Source: Ruminococcaceae bacterium Marseille-P2935 | Lineage (GTDB): Bacteria > Bacillota > Clostridia > Oscillospirales > Ruminococcaceae | Reading direction: 5' to 3' | NCBI GenBank assembly: GCA_900104565.1 | Contig: LT629952.1 | Span: 744,001-808,000 of the forward strand | DNA: 64,000 nucleotides | Shown: piece after piece, positions 18,213 to 27,822 of the stretch | How positions within the stretch are numbered: the first letter of the stretch is position 1 | Layout of the letters: each line of letters begins with the position of its first letter | Made by a program: the position numbers and the translations under genes | Notes under the pieces: generated by a model | Told to the model about the DNA's origin: nothing | Seen by the model: only the letters and a program-made list of their open reading frames with translations | The model's database searches: none

Positions 18213-19676
18213 ATGAAATTTAACACGGTGCGCACCAGGTTTGCGCCAAGCCCCACCGGCTATATGCATGTGGGTAACCTGAGAACCGCTCTTTATGCCT
18301 ATTTAATGGCAAAATCCCAGGGCGGCACCTTTATTCTGAGAATTGAGGACACCGACCAGGAACGTTATGTTGACGGCGCGGTGGACATCATTTATAAAAC
18401 CCTCAAAGAAACCGGACTGATCTGGGATGAAGGCCCGGACATCGGCGGCCCGGTTGGGCCTTATGTACAGAGCGAACGGATGGGCATGTTTAAGGAATAT
18501 GCTGTTCAGCTTGTAGAAAGCGGACATGCCTATTATTGCTTCTGTAACAAAGACCGTTTGGAAGAGGTAAAAGCCGTACAAAAAGCTTCGGGAATGGCTC
18601 CCAAGTATGATGGGCACTGCCGCAACCTTACCCCCGAAGAAGTACAGGCCAAACTGGATGCAGGTATCCCCTACGTAATCCGTCAAAAAATGCCGCAGGA
18701 AGGCACCACTACCTTTCACGATGAGGTATTCGGTGATATTACTGTTGAAAATACAGCACTAGACGATCAAATTTTAATCAAGGCGGACGGAATGCCTACC
18801 TATAACTTTGCCAATGTAGTGGATGACCATACTATGGGCATTACCCATGTTATCCGGGGAAACGAATACCTCTCTTCCACCCCAAAATACAACCTGCTTT
18901 ACGAGGCGTTTGGCTGGGAGATTCCTGTTTATGTGCACTGCAGTCCGGTTATGAAAAATGCTACTGAAAAGCTTTCCAAGCGCAACGGCGATGCATCTTA
19001 CCAGGATTTAATTGCGAAAGGCTATTTAAAGGATGCCGTGCTTAACTATATTGCTTTGTTGGGCTGGAGCCCTAAAGGCGATAAAGAAATTTTCACCCTG
19101 CCTGAGCTGGTGCAGGAATTTGATATTTCCGGCATTTCCAAATCTCCTGCTATTTTTGATACTCAAAAACTTAACTATATCAATGGGGAATATATCCGTG
19201 CCATGGATTTAGACACCTTCCATGCAGCCGCTCTGCCCTGGATTCGCAAAACGGTAACCCGTGAGGATGTGGACACTAAGCTGATTGCCCATGTATTGCA
19301 GGCCCGCTGCGAGGTTTTGGGCGATATTCCCGAGCAGGTTGACTTTATCGATACCCTGCCCGACTACGACATCGAGCTGTATGTCAGCAAAAAGATGAAG
19401 ACCACCAAGGAAACTTCTCTGGAAATGCTGAAAGCAGTATTGCCCAGGCTGGAAGCTCTGTCCGACTTCTCTCTGGAAGCAATTCATGAATGCCTGTTCA
19501 GCCTGATTGCAGAGCTGGGCGTAAAAAACGGCTTTTTGCTCTGGCCGGTACGCATTGCTGTCAGCGGCAAGCAATTTACCCCTGGCGGCGGTGTAGAGAT
19601 TTGTGCGATTCTTGGAAAAGAAGAAGCATTAAACAGAATCCGTGCGGGAATTGCAAAACTCTCCGCTGAAGCTTAA
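18213..19676 (+). CDS. gltX: Glutamyl-tRNA synthetase
   Basis: Charges tRNA-Glu with glutamate. 487 residues from the ATG at 18213; the frame is open 55 codons further upstream but that part is not protein-like and the family begins with this [15 protein letters not shown] (HIGH-type motif) segment. The KMSKS equivalent is KLSKRNG at about residue 255. Full-length class I enzyme with the C-terminal anticodon domain. Whether it is discriminating or also charges tRNA-Gln cannot be told; no gatCAB is in view. The ribosome site (AAGGAATGG) is weak and distant. Next gene lies 700 bp away. Confidence 0.95.
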   Translation: MKFNTVRTRFAPSPTGYMHVGNLRTALYAYLMAKSQGGTFILRIEDTDQERYVDGAVDIIYKTLKETGLIWDEGPDIGGPVGPYVQSERMGMFKEYAVQLVESGHAYYCFCNKDRLEEVKAVQKASGMAPKYDGHCRNLTPEEVQAKLDAGIPYVIRQKMPQEGTTTFHDEVFGDITVENTALDDQILIKADGMPTYNFANVVDDHTMGITHVIRGNEYLSSTPKYNLLYEAFGWEIPVYVHCSPVMKNATEKLSKRNGDASYQDLIAKGYLKDAVLNYIALLGWSPKGDKEIFTLPELVQEFDISGISKSPAIFDTQKLNYINGEYIRAMDLDTFHAAALPWIRKTVTREDVDTKLIAHVLQARCEVLGDIPEQVDFIDTLPDYDIELYVSKKMKTTKETSLEMLKAVLPRLEALSDFSLEAIHECLFSLIAELGVKNGFLLWPVRIAVSGKQFTPGGGVEICAILGKEEALNRIRAGIAKLSAEA

Positions 19677-20077
19677 AGCCCGGCAGGGTATGCACTGAGA
19701 CGGTAACCAATTAAGGCAGATAAATAGGCAAATTTCAAACAGGCCGGTTTTACACACAAGCAGCAAGCCCATATTGCGGTTATGGTGATAAGAATTTTCC
19801 GAAAAGGGCTGTTTTCAAAAACATGTGAACCCTCCACAATCCAGAGTGACAAGTGTTTTATAAAATTTCGAGAACGCCTTTTGCCTTGGTTCAGTTTTAA
19901 ACCTCAATCACTTATTCGTTTGTGATAAAAACAACATTCCAATTCCTTTCAGGTGACAGCTTACCTGTAAATTTACGCCTTCCTGTTACCCGTTTTAAAA
20001 TTTCCGGCAAATTACAGGCTATCAAATACGTACTAAATGATTGAGGCGCCAATACGTAATATTTTTGTCTTGATCTG
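19677..20077 (+). other. Gap after gltX, no gene seen
   Basis: About 400 bp with no supported gene before a strong terminator. The minus-strand frame at 19912-20103 has no ribosome site and reads through the terminator arm. The long distance from gltX to the terminator means either a long 3' UTR or an unrecognised transcript. Confidence 0.35.
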
Positions 20078-20115
20078 GCAGGGTGGAGGAGTTTTTCCTC
20101 CACCCTGCTATGCTT
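20078..20115 (+). terminator. Strong terminator 400 bp after gltX
   Basis: 13-bp perfect arms (GCAGGGTGGAGGA) with a 5-base loop, then a T run on the plus strand. Confidence 0.8.
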
Positions 20116-20403
20116 TTTTGAAAGATTAATCTAACGAAACGTTTTTCTTACCTTGTTGCGTATCAATAGGTTGTGTGTTAAAATTAAAACTTAAGGATTT
20201 TATTTTAATTTTCCAGTTGTATCAGGCAGTGAAGCGGTCATTTTGGCTAAATTGGTTTTGGAGCATAATTATTTTGCCCTGTACCAAGCCACTTTCTGTC
20301 TTTTCTATGTAAAAATCCTCTTATCACTTTTCTCTGCGGGTAAGAGTTGGTTTTTGCCCTTTCATTATACGCCGGCGCAGAGCGGCAGAACGGAGCATCT
20401 TTG

Positions 20404-21594
20404 ATGAACTACACCTTTTCTGATCGAATTGCAACCCTAAAACCTTCCGCAATCCGCGAAATTTTAAAAGCTACCTCTCAGCCCGGCGTCATTCCGTTTG
20501 CTGCCGGAAACCCTGCTCCAGAGGCTTTCCCCATTGAGGAAGTTCGCAACCTCACCTATCAAATCCTTTCTGAAAACCCAATTGCTGCATTGCAGTATTC
20601 CATCAGCGAAGGATACCCTGTACTTCGTAACCGCCTGAAAGAATATTTAAAGGCAAACCATAATATTGGACGGGAATTTGATGACCTGATTATTGTTTCG
20701 GGTGCACAGCAGGGTATGGAAATGTCCTGCAAAATTTTCTGCAATGAGGGCGACACCATCATCTGCGAAGACCCATCCTTCATCGGCTCTCTCAATGCCT
20801 TTCGGTCCTACCGGGTTAATCTGGTGGGCGTGCCTTTACAGCACGATGGCATTGATGTAAATAAACTGGAAGACGCCCTAAAAGCGAACCCCAAAACAAA
20901 GCTGATTTATTTAATTCCAAACTTTCAAAACCCAAGCGGCATTACCATGAGCTTTGAAAAAAGAAAGGCTGTTTTGGCACTGGCCAAAAAATATGATGTC
21001 ATGATTGTGGAGGACAACCCCTATGGCGACCTGCGCTTTGCCGGGGAGGCAATTCCGTCTATTAAATCAATGGATGAAGATGGGCACGTAATCTATTGCG
21101 GCAGCTTTTCCAAAATTCTGGCGCCTGGCATTCGTGTTGGGCATGTCACTGCCCCAAAAGAGATTATCGCTAAATTAACCGTTGCCAAGCAGTGTGAAGA
21201 CGTGCACACCGTAATTCTTTCACAGATGATTTGCGATGGTTTTATGAGCCATTGCGATATGGCCGGGCATATTGCTAAAATCAGCGAGATATATAAAAAC
21301 AAGTGTCAGCTGATGATTGACGGGCTTGAATCTGAATTCAGCCCAAATGTCCAGTTTACCCGCCCCGAAGGCGGCTTATTCCTATGGTGCACCCTGCCGG
21401 AAGGTGCGGATATGATCAACTTCTGCAATATTGCTGTAAAAGAGCATAAGGTTGCGGTGGTTCCCGGTACTGCATTCACTGCCGATACCAATGCTTCCAG
21501 CCAATGCTTCCGTATGAACTATTCTACCCCTACTAACGAACAGATTGTACAGGGAATTCAAATCCTTGGCAAGTTAACCAAAGAGCTGTTTTAA
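20404..21594 (+). CDS. PLP-dependent aminotransferase, class I/II
   Basis: Transaminase of the fold-type I family, 396 residues, closest in style to 2-aminoadipate / aromatic aminotransferases (LysN/ARO8-like group) also seen as the catalytic half of MocR regulators; the DNA-binding half is absent. The PLP Lys is residue 237 in SFSKILAPGIRVGH, and the family start IPFAAGNPAPEAFP and the FQNPSG motif are present. Start ATG at 20404 with GGAG 8 bases upstream; the open frame before it is not protein-like. Lies 33 bp before trpS, so the two are probably co-transcribed; the substrate is not known. Confidence 0.85.
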   Translation: MNYTFSDRIATLKPSAIREILKATSQPGVIPFAAGNPAPEAFPIEEVRNLTYQILSENPIAALQYSISEGYPVLRNRLKEYLKANHNIGREFDDLIIVSGAQQGMEMSCKIFCNEGDTIICEDPSFIGSLNAFRSYRVNLVGVPLQHDGIDVNKLEDALKANPKTKLIYLIPNFQNPSGITMSFEKRKAVLALAKKYDVMIVEDNPYGDLRFAGEAIPSIKSMDEDGHVIYCGSFSKILAPGIRVGHVTAPKEIIAKLTVAKQCEDVHTVILSQMICDGFMSHCDMAGHIAKISEIYKNKCQLMIDGLESEFSPNVQFTRPEGGLFLWCTLPEGADMINFCNIAVKEHKVAVVPGTAFTADTNASSQCFRMNYSTPTNEQIVQGIQILGKLTKELF

Positions 21595-21627
21595 CGGCGA
21601 AAACAAATTTATTGGAGTGTATGAACT

Positions 21628-22653
21628 ATGACACAGCAAGCTGCCGAGAGCGTAGCCCCGGCAAAAAAGAAAATAATATTCTCTGGTATTCAGCCTACCG
21701 GAGTGATGACACTGGGCAATTACCTGGGAGCGGTTCGCAATTGGGTAACCTTGCAGGAGGAATACAACTGCACTTATTCTATTGTTGATTTACATGCAAT
21801 TACCGTCCGGCAGGACCCCAAAGCTCTGCGTGAGAACACCCTGAGAGCCTTTGCCCTGGTCATGGCCTGCGGTATTGACCCGGAAAAGAGTATTTTATTT
21901 ATTCAAAGCCATGTTAAAACCCATGCCGAACTGGCCTGGGTGCTGAACTGCTATACCCAGTTTGGCGAGCTAAGCCGCATGACCCAGTTTAAAGATAAAT
22001 CTGCCCGGTATGCCGACAACATTAACGCAGGGTTATTTACCTACCCTTCCCTGATGGCCGCTGACATTCTGCTTTACCAAACCGACCTGGTGCCGGTGGG
22101 CGCTGATCAAAAACAGCATCTTGAGCTTGCCCGCGATGTGGCCGGGCGGTTTAACGGCATCTATGGCAACGTATTTAAGGTGCCGGACGGCTATATTCCA
22201 AAAACCGGAGCCAGGGTCATGTCTTTGCAGGACCCTACCAAAAAGATGTCTAAATCAGACGATAACCCCAATGGATTTGTTGCTATACTGGATGATCCGG
22301 ATGTGATACTGCGCAAATTCAAACGCGCCGTTACCGATTCGGATGCACAGGTGCGTTACGCAGAAGGTAAAGATGGAGTCAATAACCTGATGACCATTTA
22401 CGCCTCTGTAACAGGAAAAGACTATGCGGCAATTGAAAAAGAGTTTGAGGGCAAAGGCTATGGTGATTTTAAGGTAGCGGTAGCCGAAGCTGTTATTGAT
22501 GAACTGAAACCTTTGCAGGATGAATTTAAACGTTTGATAAACGACAAACCTTACTTGGAAGAATGCTATAAAAAAGGCGCTGAAAAAGCGCTTTCTATCT
22601 CCCAACGTACCTTGGATAAGGTCTATAAAAAAGTGGGATTTGTCGCCCGGTAA
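21628..22653 (+). CDS. trpS: Tryptophanyl-tRNA synthetase
   Basis: Charges tRNA-Trp. 341 residues, the usual bacterial size. The N-terminal SGIQPTG followed by [12 protein letters not shown] is the HIGH region, KKMSKSDDN is the KMSKS loop at about residue 205. The first 12 residues are an unconserved extension. GGAG lies 12 bases before the ATG, a weak ribosome site. No T-box leader is present in the 33-bp gap to the aminotransferase gene, so tryptophan control, if any, acts elsewhere. A terminator follows. Confidence 0.96.
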   Translation: MTQQAAESVAPAKKKIIFSGIQPTGVMTLGNYLGAVRNWVTLQEEYNCTYSIVDLHAITVRQDPKALRENTLRAFALVMACGIDPEKSILFIQSHVKTHAELAWVLNCYTQFGELSRMTQFKDKSARYADNINAGLFTYPSLMAADILLYQTDLVPVGADQKQHLELARDVAGRFNGIYGNVFKVPDGYIPKTGARVMSLQDPTKKMSKSDDNPNGFVAILDDPDVILRKFKRAVTDSDAQVRYAEGKDGVNNLMTIYASVTGKDYAAIEKEFEGKGYGDFKVAVAEAVIDELKPLQDEFKRLINDKPYLEECYKKGAEKALSISQRTLDKVYKKVGFVAR

Positions 22654-22680
22654 GAATTCAAACCGGTTTATAAGGTGCTT

Positions 22681-22717
22681 AAGCATGTGGCCGCTTTGCT
22701 GCCACATGCTTTTTTTA
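22681..22717 (+). terminator. trpS terminator
   Basis: 11-bp perfect arms (AAGCATGTGGC) with a 9-base loop and seven T. Confidence 0.9.
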
Positions 22718-23656
22718 TGACTGCGGCGGGTGCGTTTTTTACCAGTCCAATTTGCACTGCGCTTAAAGTGGAAACCTTGCTACGTAACACCTCCATCAGT
22801 AGGGAAGAATTCCAAATTAACCCCTGGAAGAGCCTGATCAAGGGTGCACCGAATAACAACCGGCTCCTGCATTACTCGCCCTGCTCCCCCCAAATGTACC
22901 CTCATTCTCGATCTTTCGTAAAGCAAAGCCCCGATTTGGGGGCTTTGTTTACTTCACCTTAGTAACTGGAATCTAAAAATTTTTGCTCTCTCCGGTAAAG
23001 CCGGCGGTTTTTCGTCGCTAAAGATATGCAATATGCCGCTGCGGCGGCAGGCACTTTTTTGATGTAAAAAAGTACCCAATACCCTAAAGGGCACGCGTGC
23101 ATCCCCCCAGCAAATAGGACGTGAGCTATTGGGGCCCACTTTCCACAACGGCCTATGGCCGTTCCGGCGAGATTAAACTTTTGGCATTGCCAAAACAACC
23201 GGCTGCCCATCGGCAGGCGCAAGGTAATAACAGCTTACAGATGGAATTTGACTGTAAGTTACAAAGGAATAGGCTGCCCTACACCACTGTCAACCAGAAG
23301 AATAATACTATAAAACCAAAGGGACAACCGCCTATTGATGGCCGATTCCATCATTCACACACTGTATGAATGATGGAACACTATGCTCAGCCGGTTCATT
23401 TTCGTTAATATGGAGCATGTTCATCTGTTAACCCCACAAAACAATCTGCGCTATGCCTTAAAACAAGGTCAATTGAATGACCAACTCAAAAGGGTAACAC
23501 AACATTCCAATTTCATATTGGAAATCAGTGTTTTGGGTTAATTTGTTATCCAAGCGAAATTTTCTGGTTCATTGCTATTTTATTTCTTATTTATCACCAA
23601 ATTTAAATTTCTGATATTCAGGTAAAACGTGTTGTAGAAAACTGGAATGTGCGTTA
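22718..23656. other. About 940 bp without a supported gene
   Basis: Several overlapping frames exist on both strands, none with a ribosome site or a protein-like sequence. Notable pieces: a hairpin at 22918-22952; a GC-richer block at about 22980-23230 with short palindromes (for example GCCGCTGCGGCGGC and CGGCCTATGGCCG); and a 12-bp inverted repeat near 23345-23375 (TTCCATCATTCA and complement). The middle block looks like a non-coding repeat element of the kind that is often mis-called as hypothetical proteins; this is an impression only. Confidence 0.45.
22918..22952. terminator. Orphan terminator-like hairpin
   Basis: Arms GTAAAGCAAAGCCCC and the near-complement ending TTTGTTTAC. No gene ends next to it; it would stop read-through past trpS or a transcript from the right. 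Confidence 0.5.
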
Positions 23657-24190
23657 TTATCTGCAAAATATATTCCAAAACATTCTAACGGTTACTGCGC
23701 TCATAATAAAACCGACCAAATCACCGGTAAGCGCTGCCGGCAGTGTATGCCGCGTCTTATTAATTTTCGTAGCACCATAATAAACCGCAATCGTATAAAA
23801 GGTGGTCTCGGTCGAACCCTGCATCACACTGGCCACCCTGCCAATAAAGGTGTCAGGGCCATAGGTTGTAATAATATCCTGAAAAATGGCCAGTGCCCCG
23901 CTTCCAGAAATTGGCCTTAACAGCGCTAGCGGTATTACTTCGCTGGGAAGGTGCAGCAGACTTGCCAATGGCTTTAACCCATAAGTCAGTACATCCAGCG
24001 CTCCTGATGCCTTAAACATTCCTACTGCAGTCATCAAAGCCACCAATGCAGGTAGGATAGAAATTCCTGATGAAAAACCTTCCTTTGCACCGGAAAGAAA
24101 GGTATCAAAAACATTAATGCCTTTGACTGCCGAATAAATAACAATTGCACACATAATAACAGGAATAATATAGTGATTAAACTGCCCCAT
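23657..24190 (-). CDS. spmB: Spore maturation protein B
   Basis: Membrane protein needed for spore core dehydration in Bacillus, acting with SpmA. 177 residues from the ATG at 24190; the 16 codons before it overlap spmA and are not part of the family. Four to five hydrophobic helices of the nucleoside-transporter gate type; the conserved LRPISGSGALAIF and the QGSTETTFYTIAVYYG motif are both present, the latter highly typical for SpmB. The start lies inside the end of spmA (14-base overlap), so translation is probably coupled. Confidence 0.93.
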   Translation of the reverse strand: MGQFNHYIIPVIMCAIVIYSAVKGINVFDTFLSGAKEGFSSGISILPALVALMTAVGMFKASGALDVLTYGLKPLASLLHLPSEVIPLALLRPISGSGALAIFQDIITTYGPDTFIGRVASVMQGSTETTFYTIAVYYGATKINKTRHTLPAALTGDLVGFIMSAVTVRMFWNIFCR

Positions 24191-24779
24191 GTCTTTTTCC
24201 CCCAATGCGTCCCAACAGTTTTGCCATAAAAAGTGCACTGATGACGGCTGCTGCAGAGGTAAGCCATACGGCTGGTAAAATTTCCATAGGTGCGATTGAA
24301 CCTGCTTTTAGGCGCAATAATGCCGTTGTAGTTGGTATTAGCTGTAAAGAGGCAGTATTCAGCACCACAAACATTATCATATTGTCGGTTGCACTGGTAG
24401 ATAATGGGCTCTCCTTTTCCAGCTCTTTCATGGCGGCAATCCCAAGCGGTGTTGCCGCATTACCCAGGCCCAACAGGTTGGCCGCCACATTCATAGAAAT
24501 CGCTTTTGCGGCTGGAGAACATGAATTCATCCCTTTAAATAAAACTTTCATAACAGGCGAAAAAAGCTTGCTTAGTTTTGCTGTCAAGCCAGCCTTATCC
24601 GCTACTTTCATTAAACCGCTCCAAAGGCACATGGTCCCCAAAAGGCTAATTACCAGTTCAACGGCTTTACCGCACTCGCTGATGGCAGCAGTAGAAACCT
24701 GCTCAATTCGCCCATTCATCACTCCAAAAATCAGCGAAAGCAAAAACATCCCGGTCAAAATCCATGTCATCATTTCCAT
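24177..24779 (-). CDS. spmA: Spore maturation protein A
   Basis: Partner of SpmB in spore maturation. 200 residues, five or so helices. The segment AAKAISMNVAANLLGLGNAATPLG is the hallmark of the family, followed by a LQLIPTTTALLR helix. Two starts are possible (24779 or 24773); AGGGGG lies 2 or 8 bases before them, so the second ATG at 24773 has better spacing. Cotranscribed with spmB. Expected to depend on a sporulation sigma factor, but I could not identify a promoter with confidence. Confidence 0.93.
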   Translation of the reverse strand: MEMMTWILTGMFLLSLIFGVMNGRIEQVSTAAISECGKAVELVISLLGTMCLWSGLMKVADKAGLTAKLSKLFSPVMKVLFKGMNSCSPAAKAISMNVAANLLGLGNAATPLGIAAMKELEKESPLSTSATDNMIMFVVLNTASLQLIPTTTALLRLKAGSIAPMEILPAVWLTSAAAVISALFMAKLLGRIGGKRHGAV

Positions 24780-24924
24780 CGCCCCCTGATTCTATATGGT
24801 TATTCATTTGTGGAAATGGATATGCAGAACGGTTAAATTTCGACAAAAACATTCATAAAATCCCTATATGTCAAAATTAATTTGATTTTTTTGTGAAGAT
24901 TTTGGAAAAAGTTGTTGTAAGTAT

Positions 24925-24953
24925 TTGACAATTTTGGTATTTTGAGTTATAGT
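24925..24953 (+). promoter_or_regulatory. Predicted abrB-like gene promoter
   Basis: Perfect TTGACA, 17-bp spacer, TATAGT, 50 bases before the start codon. Confidence 0.7.
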
Positions 24954-25003
24954 AATATTTAAGTTGGAAATGAGAAACTATCTACATTATTGGAGGACTG
25001 ATT

Positions 25004-25243
25004 ATGAAATCTACCGGCATTGTCAGAAAGGTGGACGAGTTGGGTCGTATTGTTCTTCCGATCGAACTTAGACGCACCCTGGACATTAGCATCAAAGATT
25101 CCCTAGAAATTTTCGTAGACAACAACCAGATCATTCTTAAAAAGTATGAGCCTGCATGCATATTCTGCAATGATGCTTCCGATATTACCGTTTATAAGGG
25201 GAAAAATGTTTGCGCCAAATGTTTAAGTGAATTGAAAAAGTAA
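25004..25243 (+). CDS. AbrB-family transition-state regulator with C-terminal Cys pairs
   Basis: Small DNA-binding protein, 79 residues. Residues 1-47 are the AbrB/SpoVT swapped-hairpin domain (STGIVRKVDELGRIVLPIEL), nearly identical to Bacillus AbrB. The C-terminus differs: ACIFC and CAKC form two Cys pairs, probably a zinc knuckle, in place of the usual AbrB C-terminal domain. This short Cys-containing form is common in clostridia to my memory. Likely a repressor of post-exponential genes; it lies back to back with spmAB. GGAGG 8 bases before the ATG, own promoter and terminator. Confidence 0.88.
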   Translation: MKSTGIVRKVDELGRIVLPIELRRTLDISIKDSLEIFVDNNQIILKKYEPACIFCNDASDITVYKGKNVCAKCLSELKK

Positions 25244-25260
25244 TCGTTCCACATATAAAA

Positions 25261-25300
25261 TCAAAGAAAAAGCCGCCAACATTGGCGGCTTTTTCTTTGA
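25261..25300. terminator. Bidirectional terminator after the AbrB-like gene
   Basis: TCAAAGAAAAAGCCGCC and its complement around a 6-base loop, A and T runs on both sides; serves the AbrB-like gene and the converging membrane protein gene. Confidence 0.88.
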
Positions 25301-25303
25301 GTT

Positions 25304-26296
25304 TTATTCTGTTGCTGGAGGAAACTGCTCCAGGCTGGCCTCAAGTTCACCTGTGTCAAATTCCCGGGTGATATCTTCAAATTCGCTTTCAGAATAGTTT
25401 GATGCCTGACGGTCCTCTTGGTTAAATTCCTGGGTCATATCCACCCATTCGTCCCCTCTGCCTAGGTCATATTCCCGTCCGCCTGATACAATAAGATATT
25501 TTGCATAAATGGCCTGGGCACTGCAAAAATATGGCAGCACATATAAAGCCGGCAGTACAAAAATACATAGTGCAAACCATAAGACAAAGCTAATTTGAAA
25601 CCATAACATCGAAAAACATGACCCGTGCATATAACGTATGGAAGTCTTTACTGCACGGTAAGCACTAAGCTTCGATTCTCCCCCTATTAAATAGGGTGCC
25701 AGCAGGTAACGGTTGGATACTGCCAAAAGCATAACAGCTGCAAAGAATGCAATAATCGTTCCCAAAACAATTGACCCGTACGCCAGCAGCCGGCCAGTCC
25801 CCACCGCATTTCTATGCAGACTAATACTCCCGATGGTAATCAAAGCACTGGATGGAAGCAGAAATAAAACAGTCCAAAGCAGCATACACACTCCAATTTG
25901 AACTGCAAGCCAAATTGACCGAAAAAACAATTTTACAGAACTAAAAAAATAAAATAAGTCCAATACCTCTGGCTTTTTACCCTCTGCAATCAAATAAAAC
26001 CAGCGGCACAAACCAACGCCAAGCGGAATCAATGTTAAAAAGGTTAACAGCGTAATTGATGCCGTCAAAATAATGGAAGGAATTTGGATATTGATTTGAT
26101 CATCGAGAAAATTCAAGGAAGTGCCTGCTACATCAAGAAAGGTTGGTATATTAGCAGCAAGGGCAATAATGTATTCTATAGTTCTAAAAAACAAGGCAAT
26201 CCCAGTTAAAATGAGCACTATTGCAGTTGCTTTTCCCCAATTGCCTTTCATGGCCAGTTTGGAATTTTGTTTAATTGTTCGATATAATCCACTCAT
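25304..26296 (-). CDS. Multi-pass membrane protein, DUF975-like
   Basis: About 330 residues with six or so hydrophobic helices (residues 20-270) and an acidic cytoplasmic tail of about 60 residues containing two EDITREFD/DMTQEFN-like repeats. The pattern of a GLCRWFYLIAEGKKPEVLDLFYFF segment after the third helix resembles DUF975 proteins, whose function is unknown. The start is taken at the ATG at 26296 (AAAGGT 9 bases upstream); a GTG six codons earlier would remove that site. Alone between two terminators or gaps. Confidence 0.65.
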   Translation of the reverse strand: MSGLYRTIKQNSKLAMKGNWGKATAIVLILTGIALFFRTIEYIIALAANIPTFLDVAGTSLNFLDDQINIQIPSIILTASITLLTFLTLIPLGVGLCRWFYLIAEGKKPEVLDLFYFFSSVKLFFRSIWLAVQIGVCMLLWTVLFLLPSSALITIGSISLHRNAVGTGRLLAYGSIVLGTIIAFFAAVMLLAVSNRYLLAPYLIGGESKLSAYRAVKTSIRYMHGSCFSMLWFQISFVLWFALCIFVLPALYVLPYFCSAQAIYAKYLIVSGGREYDLGRGDEWVDMTQEFNQEDRQASNYSESEFEDITREFDTGELEASLEQFPPATE

Positions 26297-26438
26297 AATT
26301 ATTTTACCTTTCACAGATGAATGCCTGTTTTAAAATAAGAAAGATTACGAAAGCACAAAATTACACCTATATTTTTCAGAACCTGCAAACAGCATAGCCC
26401 ACTACTTACAAAAAGGCATTATTCTTAAATGAACAACC

Positions 26439-26969
26439 TTAGTATTCAATTCCTCTGCGAGCAGCTATGCCCTTCTCAAAGGGATGTTTAACTTTGCGTA
26501 TGTCACTGACATAATCACAGGCTTCGATTAATTTTGTATCCGGCTGGTGCCCGGTCAGCACAAGCTCTAAACCAGCTGGCTTGTCTTTTAATAAAGTAAA
26601 CAACAGTTCTTCTTTTATCATGCCAAGGCGTACTGCGTCTACTACTTCATCTAAAAATATTGCTTCGTACTCTCCTGAAAGAGCTGATTCCATTACGTTT
26701 TTCATGCAGTTGGTGCAATTTTCGCAGCAACGAAGGCGTTCTGTCTCATTCATTTGAAAGGTAAACTTTCCTGTATCGTCCGCCTGCCACAGGGTAATTC
26801 CCAGCTTTTGCATAGGTGCTAACTCGCAGCTTACCCCGTTTTTTAAAAATTGAACAAACAATACCTTCTTGCCTGCACCCAAGCATCGCAAGGCCAACCC
26901 CACGGCTGCTGTTGTCTTGCCTTTGCCGTCACCATAATATAAATGAGTCATTCCTGTACACGAACTCAT
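26439..26969 (-). CDS. cobO: Cob(I)yrinic acid a,c-diamide adenosyltransferase (CobO/BtuR type)
   Basis: Transfers the adenosyl group of ATP to cobalamin or its precursor, making coenzyme B12. 176 residues from the ATG at 26969 (AGAGGAAAT just upstream). P-loop GDGKGKTTAA at residues 13-22, FVQFLKNG and the FLDEVVDAVRLG motif fit the CobA/CobO/BtuR family. A central CENCTNC cysteine group is unusual and may bind metal. The gene begins 16 bp after the histidine phosphatase. No B12 riboswitch or other cob genes in view, so it may serve salvage. Confidence 0.88.
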   Translation of the reverse strand: MSSCTGMTHLYYGDGKGKTTAAVGLALRCLGAGKKVLFVQFLKNGVSCELAPMQKLGITLWQADDTGKFTFQMNETERLRCCENCTNCMKNVMESALSGEYEAIFLDEVVDAVRLGMIKEELLFTLLKDKPAGLELVLTGHQPDTKLIEACDYVSDIRKVKHPFEKGIAARRGIEY

Positions 26970-26985
26970 AATATTTCCTCTTTTT

Positions 26986-27660
26986 TCAGTATGGACCATC
27001 CTGTCCGTCTTCAAACTGTTCTTCAAAATCTTCTGCCTGGTCCAGCAAACCTTCCGGCAATACGCTGTAAACTTCAAAGGCTCCGTCCCGCATCCACATT
27101 TGTGGGGTCATTAAAATGGTATAGCCCATTCCGCTGCCAACCGCCCACTCATTTAGAGGATGTTTGGGCAACCCCGCTGCAGCCATCAGGGTCATGATTA
27201 CCCCACCGTGTGTAATAACCGCCGCACTGCGTATTTCTTCCTGCATCATTTCTCCAAAAAGGTCATCCAAACCGCTGATAATTCGTCTGGTAAATTCTTC
27301 ACCCGACTCTCCTCCCGGAGGAGCTATATGGTAAGAGTCGCCGATCCATTTTTCAAATTCAATATCATCCTTTAACTCTTCTATGGTTTTCCCTTCAAAC
27401 GAACCAAAATCGCATTCTGCAAATTTTGGCCAGGTGCGCTGTTCTCGGTGGGGGTACAAAAATTCCGCTGTTTCCGTGCACCTGCTCAATGGGCTGGTAT
27501 AAACTGCATCCACCTGCGGGTACTTAAATTTTTCCTGCAATTCCCTCAGCTGGGCGTACCCTTCCTCACATAAAGGCAAATCGGTAAGGCCAATGTATCT
27601 GCCGTCCATATTACCCTGAGTAATACCATGGCGGATGAAATGAATTTTGTAAGTAATCAT
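26986..27660 (-). CDS. Histidine phosphatase family protein (possible CobC)
   Basis: Phosphoglycerate-mutase-type phosphatase, 224 residues. The catalytic RHG is at residues 10-12, and the second His is in ITHGGVIMTL near residue 155. Its neighbour cobO suggests alpha-ribazole phosphatase (CobC) activity in cobalamin nucleotide-loop assembly, but the family is broad and the link is inference. Start ATG at 27660, with GAGAGGA 13 bases upstream; an earlier TTG lies too close to that site. The acidic C-terminal 25 residues are unconserved. Confidence 0.75.
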   Translation of the reverse strand: MITYKIHFIRHGITQGNMDGRYIGLTDLPLCEEGYAQLRELQEKFKYPQVDAVYTSPLSRCTETAEFLYPHREQRTWPKFAECDFGSFEGKTIEELKDDIEFEKWIGDSYHIAPPGGESGEEFTRRIISGLDDLFGEMMQEEIRSAAVITHGGVIMTLMAAAGLPKHPLNEWAVGSGMGYTILMTPQMWMRDGAFEVYSVLPEGLLDQAEDFEEQFEDGQDGPY

Positions 27661-27822
27661 AAAATTGATCAATTCCTCTCATTATTTTGATGAATTCATG
27701 AACTTTTTTCGACAGATTTCTGAATTTTTTTCAATTTTTCGTCTTTACAAATCAGGTTAGCTATACTATAATTTACTGTACGTAGACTTTCTGTATTGGA
27801 AAGAAATTGGAAGGTGATTTCA

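Noticed and set aside
21595-21627. T-box leader for trpS
   Set aside because: Only 33 bases separate trpS from the previous gene and no T-box word is present.
22959-23222. Overlapping minus-strand frames that look like small proteins
   Set aside because: No ribosome site, Ala runs from GC palindromes, and several frames open at once; more like a structured non-coding block.
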